A DNA stretch of 64,000 nucleotides from Pseudomonas fluorescens (GTDB taxonomy: Bacteria > Pseudomonadota > Gammaproteobacteria > Pseudomonadales > Pseudomonadaceae): contig NZ_CABVIY010000003.1 in the NCBI RefSeq assembly GCF_902498195.1, positions 744,001 through 808,000 of the forward strand, read 5' to 3'. Below the pieces are notes generated by a model. That model was not told the DNA's origin, searched no databases, and saw only the letters and a list, made by a program, of their open reading frames with translations. Below are positions 15,997-24,520 of this stretch, piece after piece (the first letter of the stretch is position 1; the number at the start of each line of letters is the position of its first letter). A program made the position numbers and the translations under genes.

Positions 15997-16401
15997 TCAC
16001 CCAGCGGACATTGAAAACGCGGCCCCCAAGCTTGCTTCTTTTCTTTGGCCTGCTGCAAGGAGCAAGTAAACCGTATTTTTGGTTTCAAACATGCAGCCTT
16101 CAGTGAATGATTTTCCGAAGTTGCTGCGTACCCACATGGCTGGTTGAAAACGACCTTTACTGTCCAGAACTACATCATGGGCGAAAAGCGTCATAGGAAG
16201 CAGGTCGAGCTTCGTAAGCTTTTCCTTTTCATCTGGTGTCACGGTGAGGTCGATTAAGATCCACTGGCGCACGACGCAAAATACTTTGCCAGGGAATGCC
16301 TTTGCCGCCAAGAAAATGAGGTTTTCTTGAGACCCTTGCCAGCCAGGAACCTCTTCCCCCGCGCCGTAAAACAGTTGCGAGACTTCTTCCAACGTCACCA
16401 T
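15997..16401 (-). CDS. DUF6957-like protein
   Basis: 134 aa from the ATG at 16401. The pattern FPGKVFCVVRQWILIDLTV, then VVLDSKGRFQPAMWVRSNF and FETKNTVYLLLAAGQRKEAS, fits my recollection of the DUF6957 family, common on Pseudomonas genomic islands and of unknown function. GGAG lies about 10 nt upstream. First gene of a pair with 15591-15947. Confidence 0.6.
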   Translation of the reverse strand: MVTLEEVSQLFYGAGEEVPGWQGSQENLIFLAAKAFPGKVFCVVRQWILIDLTVTPDEKEKLTKLDLLPMTLFAHDVVLDSKGRFQPAMWVRSNFGKSFTEGCMFETKNTVYLLLAAGQRKEASLGAAFSMSAG

Positions 16402-16467
16402 CAAAAATGCTCCATCTCATCGAGCGTGGTCAGTCCAGTGAGCTTGCCCATTGGCCGATCACTAGCA

Positions 16468-17208
16468 TCAAAGCTCAATCAACAAATCAGGATTAAAACC
16501 GGTGATCTGCCCTGGGTAACCCCGAGGATTTGAAATCACATGGCATCCACATTTGGTGAAGCTTGCTGCTACGTGAGTGTGCCCATAGACCCAAAGATCG
16601 GCCTTACCAAGAAGCTCCGGCCAATCGTTGGCGTACGCTGCGCTTAGGTGCTCGGGAAGATCATCAGCCACGTGATCCACCACGGGAGCATGATGTGTAA
16701 CTACAACAGTTTTACCATCGAATGGTTTGGCCAGTTCCTGTGTAAGCCAGGCATAAGCTGTATTTGATTTAGCGATCAAGTCGTCAGGACGGAGGCGACG
16801 GTAGCTCTCACCTGTTCTGATGACGGTAAAGTCGTTCATCCATTCCCAAGCGACGCGTTTCGCGGCAACGACATCTCCGGTCGAAACGTAATCTGTCCAC
16901 GCCGTAGTGGCCAAAAACCTAGTTTGGTTCAGGATCAAGGTTTCGTTTTCAAGGACATGGACATGAGGCGCCGCCGCCTCTTTCATTTTGCGGAGCGTTT
17001 GCTCGATGTGGCCGCCGTAGTATTCGTGATTGCCGCACACGTAGATCACAGGGCACTGGAACGTCTCGTTCGCCCAAACAACACCGCGTGATTTGATATC
17101 GATGTCTCCAGCGAGAATCACTACGTCCGCCTCTCCAGGGGCGGGCTCAAAAGGTGCGAACTCGTTGTGCAGGTCGGAATAGATTCGTAACTTCATTGGA
17201 GTCACCAT
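16468..17208 (-). CDS. Metallophosphoesterase (calcineurin-like)
   Basis: 246 aa (242 aa from the better-spaced ATG at 17196, with GGTGA 5 nt before it). All metallophosphoesterase motifs are present in order: SDLH, GDID, GNHEYY, THHAP and GHTH, giving a di-metal active site. Soluble and cytoplasmic. Such enzymes cleave phosphomonoesters or diesters; the substrate cannot be inferred. Eleven bases after the 17220-17681 gene on the same strand, so likely co-transcribed with it. Confidence 0.93.
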   Translation of the reverse strand: MVTPMKLRIYSDLHNEFAPFEPAPGEADVVILAGDIDIKSRGVVWANETFQCPVIYVCGNHEYYGGHIEQTLRKMKEAAAPHVHVLENETLILNQTRFLATTAWTDYVSTGDVVAAKRVAWEWMNDFTVIRTGESYRRLRPDDLIAKSNTAYAWLTQELAKPFDGKTVVVTHHAPVVDHVADDLPEHLSAAYANDWPELLGKADLWVYGHTHVAASFTKCGCHVISNPRGYPGQITGFNPDLLIEL

Positions 17209-17219
17209 ACTGGCCAGTC

Positions 17220-17681
17220 TTAAGCCGATTCCGAAACTGCTAAAGGTGCAATTTTCGTGTCTTCATAGATCGTCCTAACGCCGGTGAGTGAACCGACCTC
17301 GAGGCCATTTCGAGCGCTGCTATAAACAGCTCCGCCCGCAACTTTATGAAGCAAGATGCACTCACCACGTTGGTCGTAGCCGATGACCAGGCTCAGAAGC
17401 TTCTCCATGCGGTCTGAGCTACCCCCGTTCAACTGAGGTGCAGTCACTACCTGAACTTCCTCTACCAAGAAGGTTGGGCCCTGCTGTACCAGTAGGTCAG
17501 ACAATAATGAAGCATCTGTTGGCATCAACTTTTTAGTGCGCTGTCTGCCCCCCTCAGTGACCCGGAGGATGACGTGATACCAAGGATCGATTGATTCTCG
17601 CTCAATCATTCGCCACGCGGTTCGTCCTGGCCCAGGGAAACCAGGTTGGCCCACCAAACATGACTCGTGTGAAATAAACAT
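17220..17681 (-). CDS. Hypothetical protein, 153 aa
   Basis: No family recognised. Beta-rich central part (DPWYHVILRVTEGGRQRTKK, VQVVTAPQLNGG, LLSLVIGYDQRGECILLHKV). No signal or membrane segment. Immediately precedes the metallophosphoesterase gene (11-bp gap), so a joint role is possible. Confidence 0.5.
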   Translation of the reverse strand: MFISHESCLVGQPGFPGPGRTAWRMIERESIDPWYHVILRVTEGGRQRTKKLMPTDASLLSDLLVQQGPTFLVEEVQVVTAPQLNGGSSDRMEKLLSLVIGYDQRGECILLHKVAGGAVYSSARNGLEVGSLTGVRTIYEDTKIAPLAVSESA

Positions 17682-18002
17682 TTTTAGATACCCGCCTGTG
17701 GTGCGCGCACGTGCGGCACCCCTCTTAAATTGTTGCTTCCTTGCTTCCGGAAAATCAGATCGCCGCTTCCTTGGTCAAGGGAAATTCCTTCGCTTACTGG
17801 ATTTCATCGCGTCAATACATCCAATATGTTCACGATCCTCGCGAATCCAAATTTTTGGTGTCGAGCTCTGCGGGGCGCCAGGACGCGAGTATTTCGTTCA
17901 GTTCAGAGAGCCTCTTCATCCGACCGTCCAGAATAATAACACTAATCGACGTTTATCTAAACACTTCAAGTGTGGCCCTATCCTCGCTTTTTAGGGACAA
18001 TC
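17682..18002. other. 320-bp gap with no supported gene
   Basis: Upstream region between the divergent 17681 and 18003 genes. Several short open frames overlap here with no family match or Shine-Dalgarno. Nothing further is seen. Confidence 0.5.
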
Positions 18003-18470
18003 ATGTCGCTCAAGAAAGAGATCGCCGCAACGATCCGGATAGTCCGGTCGGTGCGTGGGCTGGCATACGAAGACTTGGCGTCTGTCACTGCGCGTACGAA
18101 CGTCAGTGCGCTTGAGCGTGGAAAGATAAACATCACCGTTGATAAACTGATCGAGTTATCCACGTCTCTGAAGCTTGACCCTGTGGCTCTCCTAGCTATC
18201 AGCATCTCCATGAGCAATAGCGAGACCCCCGAAGCGGCTTTGGAACGAGCCAGCGTCGAGCTGGAGAGTTTCCGATCAGAAGGAGGCTTGGATCTTCTTG
18301 CGACGCAGATTGTTGACGACACTTTGGTGAAGCGTTCCCGAGGGAAGCCGGAAGGCTCTAAAAATGCGCAAGCTATTCAGGAGCTCAAGTCGGCAGGCTT
18401 TAGCCGAAAAGATGTGATGGAAAAGCTCGGGCTATCTAGGTCAACGGTGTATGGGCATTGGAAGATATAG
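18003..18470 (+). CDS. Two-HTH regulator (XRE-like N-terminus, resolvase-type HTH C-terminus)
   Basis: 155 aa from the ATG at 18003, after AGGGAC. The N-terminal 60 residues resemble an XRE helix-turn-helix (LAYEDLASVTARTNVSALERGK...VDKLIELSTSLKLDP). The last 30 (IQELKSAGFSRKDVMEKLGLSRSTVYGHWKI region) are a Hin/resolvase-like HTH. The middle is a helical linker. Having two different DNA-binding domains without a recombinase domain is uncommon. Target unknown; it stands next to a dead integrase. Confidence 0.75.
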   Translation: MSLKKEIAATIRIVRSVRGLAYEDLASVTARTNVSALERGKINITVDKLIELSTSLKLDPVALLAISISMSNSETPEAALERASVELESFRSEGGLDLLATQIVDDTLVKRSRGKPEGSKNAQAIQELKSAGFSRKDVMEKLGLSRSTVYGHWKI

Positions 18471-19732
18471 AGCAAACGGAATCGACCGGACTTCTAGTGC
18501 ATCCGACCAAGCAGAAGCAAGCTGCTCCTTTGCAACTACACCATCTAGAAAGGCGGTGAACCGCTGGATCGACAAGCGGAAGAAGCAATCGAGTCGGTGA
18601 CTATCGCGCACTGATGAGATGCCGGCGTAATGCAGTGCTCCCTCTCATTGGATTCTGGCGTGGCTTTCGTGGCGATGAGTTGGCTCGCCTCTTAGTGGAA
18701 GTTACCCAGGCGGAAGCGGCATCGGCTTTACCTTTTACCCGCCCTACACCAAAGGGAATCGCAACCATCAAGGTAGCGCCTATCACACCCTTGCCCTCAG
18801 GAATTTGTGCTCGGTCGAGGCGTATATCAACTGGATCACCGTGGCTGGCGTCACAAAGGCCCGACTTTTCGAAAGCTCGATCGAAGGGCAACCTTTCAGA
18901 GAAGGGATGACAATCAACCAGTGTCATTCCACTGCTAAGACGCATCCTTGAAGATGCTGACATGCTTGCTCGGGCTTATAGCGGCCACTCGATGCGAATA
19001 GGCTTCGCCAACTGGGCCTCCACAAATGGTTGGGACATCAAGGGAGTGATGAGCTATGTCGGCTGGAGGGACATGAAATCTGCACTGAGGTGATGCTAGG
19101 AACTCATTCGGAGGTCTCGCTGTGCACAACACAGGCGAGATCGAGCAAGATTGTTTGACTTGAAGCTGGGAGTTCATCTTGATCAGCACCGCCTCAGCCA
19201 CTCGCAAATAAGCTGTGACGCTAGACCACATCACCACTAGGGGCGATATCTTTTCACGACTCGCATGCAGTTCATCTACCTGCTCTGCGAGCTCGCTTTG
19301 CTGACCAGCGAAATTCCTTCTCGGCCGTCCAATACCCCCATTCGACAGCGCCGCCGCGACTGCGGAGGTAAAAAAGCACGGATAAAGAAGCTCATCGATC
19401 AGGGCCCTGCCAATACGAGGCGGCGCGACGACTGCGCGTAAGAAGGCAGACGTTTAACAACTATTTAAGAGGTTTTCTTGAGGTACTAGCCCACCTGCAT
19501 GTGGTGCCAAGGCGTACTGGGCGAGGATAAGGAAAAGCCACCTAAGCCTACTAGAGCCGTTGCTGACTCCGACTGCTGAAGATCCACCCGGTATAGCAGA
19601 TTTGAACTCTATGGCAGTAAAGACGTGGCGCAAGGATGGGGTCGTTGTCGTTGGAACCTGATTTAAAGAGCCGGCCGAAGGTAGAGTGTGCTGCCAAGTC
19701 TTATAAGACAGCATCCATCAGGATGAACGACC
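18471..19732. other. 1.26-kb decayed region
   Basis: Contains the broken tyrosine recombinase described separately. On the minus strand a start-less frame (about 19453 down to 18935) reads through residues such as RIGRALIDELLYPCFFTSA and SNGGIGRPRRNFAGQQSELA. It looks coding but is not recognised and is probably also a remnant. No intact gene is supported. Confidence 0.5.
18597..19093 (+). pseudogene. Tyrosine recombinase (phage-type integrase), frameshifted
   Basis: Integrase homology continues across three frames: GFWRGFRGDELARLLVEV, then CSVEAYINWITVAGVTKARL, then YSGHSMRIGFANWASTNGWD and YVGWRDMKSALR. The H-x-x-R box is intact, but the reading frame stops (TGA at 19091) exactly where the catalytic tyrosine would follow K-S-A-x-R. 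At least two frameshifts and the lost nucleophile make it inactive. A relic of an older integrative element. Confidence 0.8.
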
Positions 19733-19996
19733 TCACTGACGCACAGTACGCTTACTTAGCTTCTTAGTTTTGACAGTCTTCTCCTTTCTGTTTTTTTCAG
19801 ACTGTAATGCACGACCGGGATCAATCAACTTCATGATATCCATAGCACTGAAGTCATATTGATGAGCCAGGTTGTCCAACTCACCTAGAAATCGTGCAGC
19901 CTTAATAACTTCGGGATCGCGCAGGAGAGGCGCGATGGCCTCATACTCCATGGCAATACGGTTACTGAGTGCAATGAACTCTTCAACGCTAGTCAT
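19733..19996 (-). CDS. Small MvaT-N-like protein with basic tail
   Basis: 87 aa from the ATG at 19996, 9 nt after AGGAG; it overlaps the stop of the upstream gene by 8 bp, so the two are coupled. The body (ARFLGELDNLAHQYDFSAMD then IMKLIDP) resembles the end of the MvaT oligomerisation domain (EFE.KL..L...Y..S...V..LLDP). Instead of the MvaT DNA-binding half there is a short Lys/Arg tail (KTVKTKKLSKRTVRQ). Possible partner or antagonist of H-NS-type silencers; this is inferred from similarity seen by eye. Confidence 0.6.
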   Translation of the reverse strand: MTSVEEFIALSNRIAMEYEAIAPLLRDPEVIKAARFLGELDNLAHQYDFSAMDIMKLIDPGRALQSEKNRKEKTVKTKKLSKRTVRQ

Positions 19997-20450
19997 CGAG
20001 CTTCTCCTCGTTTCCATTTTGATGCCCTTCAACTTCGGTCGAAGCCACTAACGTATGATCAATATTATCGCTTAGCCTAGAACTAGCTTCGTAAGCTATA
20101 CTATTGCCTCTAATGGAACTCACGTGCGCCATATCTTTACTTGACGGCACGGAAGGTGGCGAAGCTTCTAGTCGCTGAATCATTTCCAGTAATCCTGTAT
20201 TGGTTCGAGCGTTTAGTCCATCTGCATCACCTCCTGAGCCGCTACCCCCACCCTCATACCTGGCCAGAAGCAGGTCAAAAACCTGGCTGAGGGTGTACCC
20301 GTAATCCTTGGTCAGCGCTTCCAGCTTGAGGTAGAACTCCACATCGAGCTTGTAATCCAGATCTTCTTGCTGCTTTTTCAGACTACGCAGGGTTTGCTCA
20401 AGCTCAAACTCCTTGAGCCGATATTCGACAAGCGTGTGTGGTCTGACCAT
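19989..20450 (-). CDS. MvaT-like oligomerisation domain protein without AT-hook half
   Basis: 153 aa, ATG at 20450 with GGAG 7 nt upstream and a TATTATACT -10-like box near 20497. Residues 7-65 (LVEYRLKEFELEQTL ... LDVEFYLKLEALTKDYGYTL then SQVFDLL) align with the N-terminal coiled coil of MvaT, including the 7489-7854 gene of this window. A glycine-rich linker (GGGSGSGG) follows, then a polar, probably disordered C-terminus with no K-N-P/GG DNA-binding motif. Co-operonic with the gene at 19733-19996. Could hetero-oligomerise with host MvaT and relieve silencing (inference). Confidence 0.65.
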   Translation of the reverse strand: MVRPHTLVEYRLKEFELEQTLRSLKKQQEDLDYKLDVEFYLKLEALTKDYGYTLSQVFDLLLARYEGGGSGSGGDADGLNARTNTGLLEMIQRLEASPPSVPSSKDMAHVSSIRGNSIAYEASSRLSDNIDHTLVASTEVEGHQNGNEEKLDD

Positions 20451-21307
20451 TAACTACTCCAGCTTCTCATAGAAATTCGGGAGGAGGCACACCCAGTATA
20501 ATAGGCTTCACGGTCGATAAAAACCCTCGTCTACGGGCAAAAATATTCAACAACATCAGCTACTTGGGTATTACAAAGTGACCTTGAGACCTTTTGTCGG
20601 ATTAATAATGCCTACATGATTGTCAGCTCTTACGTATCATGAACAGCGTTCATGATCGAAATCCGCAAAGAAATCACTGTTTCCTATTTTGGTAGTAATT
20701 GGAGCGAATGGCCGCCGGGGATGTGGATCAGAGGTTTCGGTGTTTCCAGTCAATTCACGGACAATATATTGTTAAGGAACAGAAAATGTCGACGGAGCGC
20801 AACGGAGAGTGGAGATTCAGCGCCAGTCTCGCCTAACTTTGGCAAAAGAATCACCAATCTACAGGCAATTTATGGCATATGAATTCGACGCAGATCTTCC
20901 TTTATTGCATTAAATTCAATGACTTGTAGCTTTTTTGAAACCTCCATAATCGAGCTGTTTTTTTCGAATTCCCGTTTCCAGCTTACCGGAAAATTTTTCC
21001 CGGGCACCACTGGCAATACTTTGATAAATCACACAGCTGGCTTTCCTTCATGTATTGACGCAGACAGTCGTGCCGCAGCGGTTGACTGAGGTCGCTGTCT
21101 CGCCATTCTGCTCGCTCGTTGGCGTAGTCTCGTCGCTTCAGGGGACATTAGGGGAATGGGATGGGAGAGGCAATGTTACGTGTAAACCGCTATTAGCAAT
21201 AATTATCTTCTAGGTGGCGTGCCGGCCCGAGGAAGAACATGGATTAGCTTTTTCAAAGCTTCATCGGCTTGTCCAGCACCTTGGCATGCGATTTATTTCG
21301 ACCTCTT
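20451..21307. other. 857-bp gap beside the transposition operon
   Basis: AT-rich and without a convincing gene. It holds the promoter of the MvaT-like pair, and a 50-codon start-less frame on the minus strand (about 21130 to 20999, LRHDCLRQYMKESQLCDLSK) that may be a remnant. The left end of the Tn7-like element may lie here or further left; no end sequence was identified with confidence. Confidence 0.4.
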
Positions 21308-23533
21308 CTAAGAGCGTCCTTCACACTCCAGAAACCACGCAACAATTGTGTAGTCCAGATCATTTAGCGTAGATCTCGCAAACTCCAAGTATGCAAATCT
21401 CTGGCCTCGATTATAAGCCAGCCCTCCAACTGTTGAAACTTCACTTCGACTTGTCGGAAATGGAATCGAATAGGGTCTGGTTGTATCTCGTATGAACTCC
21501 GCTTCGGAAGTATCAATAACACCAAACCCAACACCTAACATCCAATATGCCACGGCTACATCACGCGGGCGTGCCGAATCAGGCTTGAGTTGAAGCGATG
21601 TCTCTGCCGAGTGCTTCTTCGTTAACGCCTTTGGCTTGGTAAACCGGCTGAAGAAGTAAGATCGAGCAAACCCTAGCGCCCCAGTTTCACTTGGATCTTG
21701 TAGCCAGTAGGACATTAAGAACTCAGCGGCGTTTGCCGAAGGCGAAGTGTCAGCTGTAAGCCCAAAAAACCACGTTTGCATCCTGGCGGCCAAAGCTATC
21801 AAACGATCATTATCTGCTTTGGCTAGTGTCCGTGATGAATGTTGCAGCGGAAACTGCGTGGTAAGCCTGGCGGCAGGGCTTCCCACGTACTCAGCGAAAG
21901 CTCTCCACGCCTTGTCAAGGATAGTGAAGGTCGAGGTGGACAGTCGCTCGAGGAGGATTGGTGTACTGTGCAGCAGACAAACACTCTGACGAGGTTGCCG
22001 CCAATTCAAACGCATGGCTGGAGCGAGGCCGGCCGCCACATCAACCTTGAAACACTCCGGGCAGTAATTCAGCGCTTTGGGGTATGGAACCATGCCGGCG
22101 CTGAGGTTGCTTGGGCTACTTGAATCGATGAAGGTTTGTGGGCGGTCGCTGTTGCCACCGGGGCTTGGTAGTGCGAACTGGGCAGAGATGTAGAGCCGGT
22201 CAGACAGACTCAATGACTGGAGCAGGTCAAGGTTGCCCCATTGCATATCAGGGTCTGAGGTGCCTTTGCTGCAATGCAGAACCAGCTCGTCGCCCAAGCT
22301 GTGCCCAATGCTATGACCGGGCCCCATGCTTTGCCTGGCGATCCACGAAGAGAAGGATTCGTTATCAACTGCCGGATGGAAATGCCGCAGGTCGGTTTCC
22401 GATAAGATCGAATGCTGCGAAGACCAGGCGACATCGGAGGGCCCGCCCTCCTCAGTCCTCACAACCCCTGCTAGATCTCCAGCCATTCCTGATATTTTTG
22501 AGGAGGCATAGGTCGCTGCAGAGGCCGCTGATTTTTCTGCGGCTTGGGGGCGATGAAAAACTGAAAGCTCTTCCTCATCACATGCCCACATGGCGGGTAT
22601 TCCATCGCCGGCCACCACCGGCGCTGATGAGCTGTCGATGATCTGATCTACCAGAACTCTGACAGCTAGCCCAACCTTCCCACCAGACTTCTCATGCACA
22701 GCAGTTACGTCGAGGGCTTCGATTCGATCCGGTGGGCACGGAGGCAGCACGCGAAGCGCGACGCTGGTGATGAAGTGGCCAAACTTCGAATTGGCTGGCA
22801 TGGGGTCAAGCGTTATCGTTTTGCACTCCACGAGAGCGGACGTCAAAGCGAACTGCAGCCACTTTACAGAGTCAGCAACTCCGAAGACCACGAACTTCGC
22901 TACCCGGCTGGCTCGCAGGAGCATGATGATTGCAGCTGCATTGGCGCTCTGTGCCATATCATAAGAACCATAAACGTCCACGTCATGGACGATGACGCAT
23001 TCGTAGTTCCGGGCCTCCAAGACTGCGAGCTGGAGGGCATTCAGGCCTATTGAAGATGCCCCTGGCGTGTTACTGACTTCCGGCGGAATCCGAAGCGCTG
23101 TATCCAAATTTGCCTTGAAACTACCGGGTTCCAAAGTCGAAATCTTATCCATGGCCAGCACAAGGTGGCCTGTTGCTTGAAGCTTCCGGGAAAGCTGGCT
23201 GGCCATGGCGGTAGCACCACATCCTGGTGCTCCTACTACAAACATGACTTCTCGCCACGCTCCGCCTGCGCCGTCCACTAAGGCATCGCCCTGGCGCTCC
23301 ATGAACTGATAACACTCGTTCAGGGCATCTTGGTTGCCAGAGGCTTCAGACCAAAACTCTGCGGGTTCATGGCTACTCAACGCCGAGCTCCTGTCGCATT
23401 TTCGCAAGGTTTGGAGAAAGCGATTTCTTGGCCGAGGGTCTGTGGGGTTGAGGGCAAGAGACGTTGGGTTGCCACCAACAGCCGGCCCAAAATTCCATGT
23501 TCTGCGTGCGACAACAACAGATGGGTTATACAC
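21308..23533 (-). CDS. tniQ: Degenerate TniB/TnsC-like AAA domain fused to TniQ
   Basis: 741 aa from a GTG after AGG. Residues 95-300 follow the TniB/TnsC AAA layout: P-loop VVGAPGCGATAM (100-110) lacking the usual lysine, Walker B-like CVIVHDVDVYG (179-189) lacking D-E, sensor-like VVFGVADSVKWL, and HEKSGGKVGLAVRVL. Residues 385-530 are TniQ: HPAVDNESFSSWIAR, then a zinc finger with C491, C494, C519 and H522 (YCPECFKVD ... CLLHS). TniQ proteins pick the target site for Tn7/Tn5053-like transposons. A helical C-terminus of 200 residues follows. Last gene of the operon, 27 bp after tniB. The ATPase part may bind, rather than hydrolyse, nucleotide. Confidence 0.82.
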   Translation of the reverse strand: MYNPSVVVARRTWNFGPAVGGNPTSLALNPTDPRPRNRFLQTLRKCDRSSALSSHEPAEFWSEASGNQDALNECYQFMERQGDALVDGAGGAWREVMFVVGAPGCGATAMASQLSRKLQATGHLVLAMDKISTLEPGSFKANLDTALRIPPEVSNTPGASSIGLNALQLAVLEARNYECVIVHDVDVYGSYDMAQSANAAAIIMLLRASRVAKFVVFGVADSVKWLQFALTSALVECKTITLDPMPANSKFGHFITSVALRVLPPCPPDRIEALDVTAVHEKSGGKVGLAVRVLVDQIIDSSSAPVVAGDGIPAMWACDEEELSVFHRPQAAEKSAASAATYASSKISGMAGDLAGVVRTEEGGPSDVAWSSQHSILSETDLRHFHPAVDNESFSSWIARQSMGPGHSIGHSLGDELVLHCSKGTSDPDMQWGNLDLLQSLSLSDRLYISAQFALPSPGGNSDRPQTFIDSSSPSNLSAGMVPYPKALNYCPECFKVDVAAGLAPAMRLNWRQPRQSVCLLHSTPILLERLSTSTFTILDKAWRAFAEYVGSPAARLTTQFPLQHSSRTLAKADNDRLIALAARMQTWFFGLTADTSPSANAAEFLMSYWLQDPSETGALGFARSYFFSRFTKPKALTKKHSAETSLQLKPDSARPRDVAVAYWMLGVGFGVIDTSEAEFIRDTTRPYSIPFPTSRSEVSTVGGLAYNRGQRFAYLEFARSTLNDLDYTIVAWFLECEGRS

Positions 23534-23560
23534 CGACCTGATTGAATCGCTGGCTCATCC

Positions 23561-24520
23561 TTAGAGCGTTGCTCCCGGATTAGGCATCGGCCGAACTTCC
23601 AGGATTTCCAGTGCTTTATTGGTACCCTGCATACACCCCCATGCGTTCAGGATACTCTCGGCGTTGATGTACTCCTGCCCGCTCTCGACGACCATCCGAC
23701 ATGCCTCCCTCAAGATATCCGCGATTGCTCGACGCGAACGGTACACCACCTGTTCATGGTTCTCCGTGGTTGTCGACTGGGCGTAATCAAACAAATTCTT
23801 AAGAAGGTGATTGTCGACATTCGACTGCTGCAACAGGGGCATGTAGCACAGGTAGCCTTTTACGAATGACTCACCCTCGTAATCATTTTCCCACTCACTT
23901 AACCTAGCCTTCCGAAGGTTGAACCGTGTCATGAGGGTTGCATCACCATCGAATACCTCCTTAAGACCATCTGGTGTTCCGCTTAAGATTACATTCAACT
24001 GCCAATCAGGCCCGGAAAGCCCCTTAAGTGCACCATACTCACCATTGAGTCGCTTCTCCGACAGGGCCTGGCGCAACAGTGGGATTTCATCGATGAATAC
24101 AGCTCGAACGTTGTTTTCCTTGATCAACCGTTGAGCTAGCGCGATGTCACGGTAGGACAGCGTAAGAGGTCGCTTGGAGAATTTCCTCCCTACTTCAGCC
24201 AGGAATAGCTTCATGATGTTTAGGTTTGCTTGGTTCTGTACAAGGTCAATGAAGATCACCTTGCCGCCCCATGTTGAACCTGGCTTGCAGCTCTGGGTCT
24301 GCCAGCGTTGGCCTAACAACGACTTTCCGAGTCCGGGATGCGCGATCAAGGACATGCCGGGGTTAGAGGTACACCTAGGTAGCGATACCAAACGCATTGC
24401 GCTCAGCTCCGCCGCCATCGCCGTGGGGTGCATAAGAAAGATTTCGCGCATGCAGGCAAGCGCCCGTTCTTCGCGTGGCAGGCTTAGAAACTCTTGGGTC
24501 TTCTCAGTAAGGTGACTCAT
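23561..24520 (-). CDS. tniB: TniB/TnsC-like transposition ATPase
   Basis: 319 aa. Intact AAA+ motifs: Walker A HPGLGKS (61-67), Walker B VFIDEI (141-146), and sensor region VILSGTPDGLKEVF. The start overlaps the tniA stop (ATGA at 24517-24520). Links the TniQ-bound target to the transposase, as in Tn5053 and Tn7. It is the catalytically normal counterpart of the degenerate ATPase domain in the next gene. Confidence 0.92.
   Translation of the reverse strand: MSHLTEKTQEFLSLPREERALACMREIFLMHPTAMAAELSAMRLVSLPRCTSNPGMSLIAHPGLGKSLLGQRWQTQSCKPGSTWGGKVIFIDLVQNQANLNIMKLFLAEVGRKFSKRPLTLSYRDIALAQRLIKENNVRAVFIDEIPLLRQALSEKRLNGEYGALKGLSGPDWQLNVILSGTPDGLKEVFDGDATLMTRFNLRKARLSEWENDYEGESFVKGYLCYMPLLQQSNVDNHLLKNLFDYAQSTTTENHEQVVYRSRRAIADILREACRMVVESGQEYINAESILNAWGCMQGTNKALEILEVRPMPNPGATL

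Noticed and set aside
20652..20882. 76-codon plus-strand frame in the gap left of the transposition operon
   Set aside because: No ribosome-binding site, odd composition, no recognisable fold.
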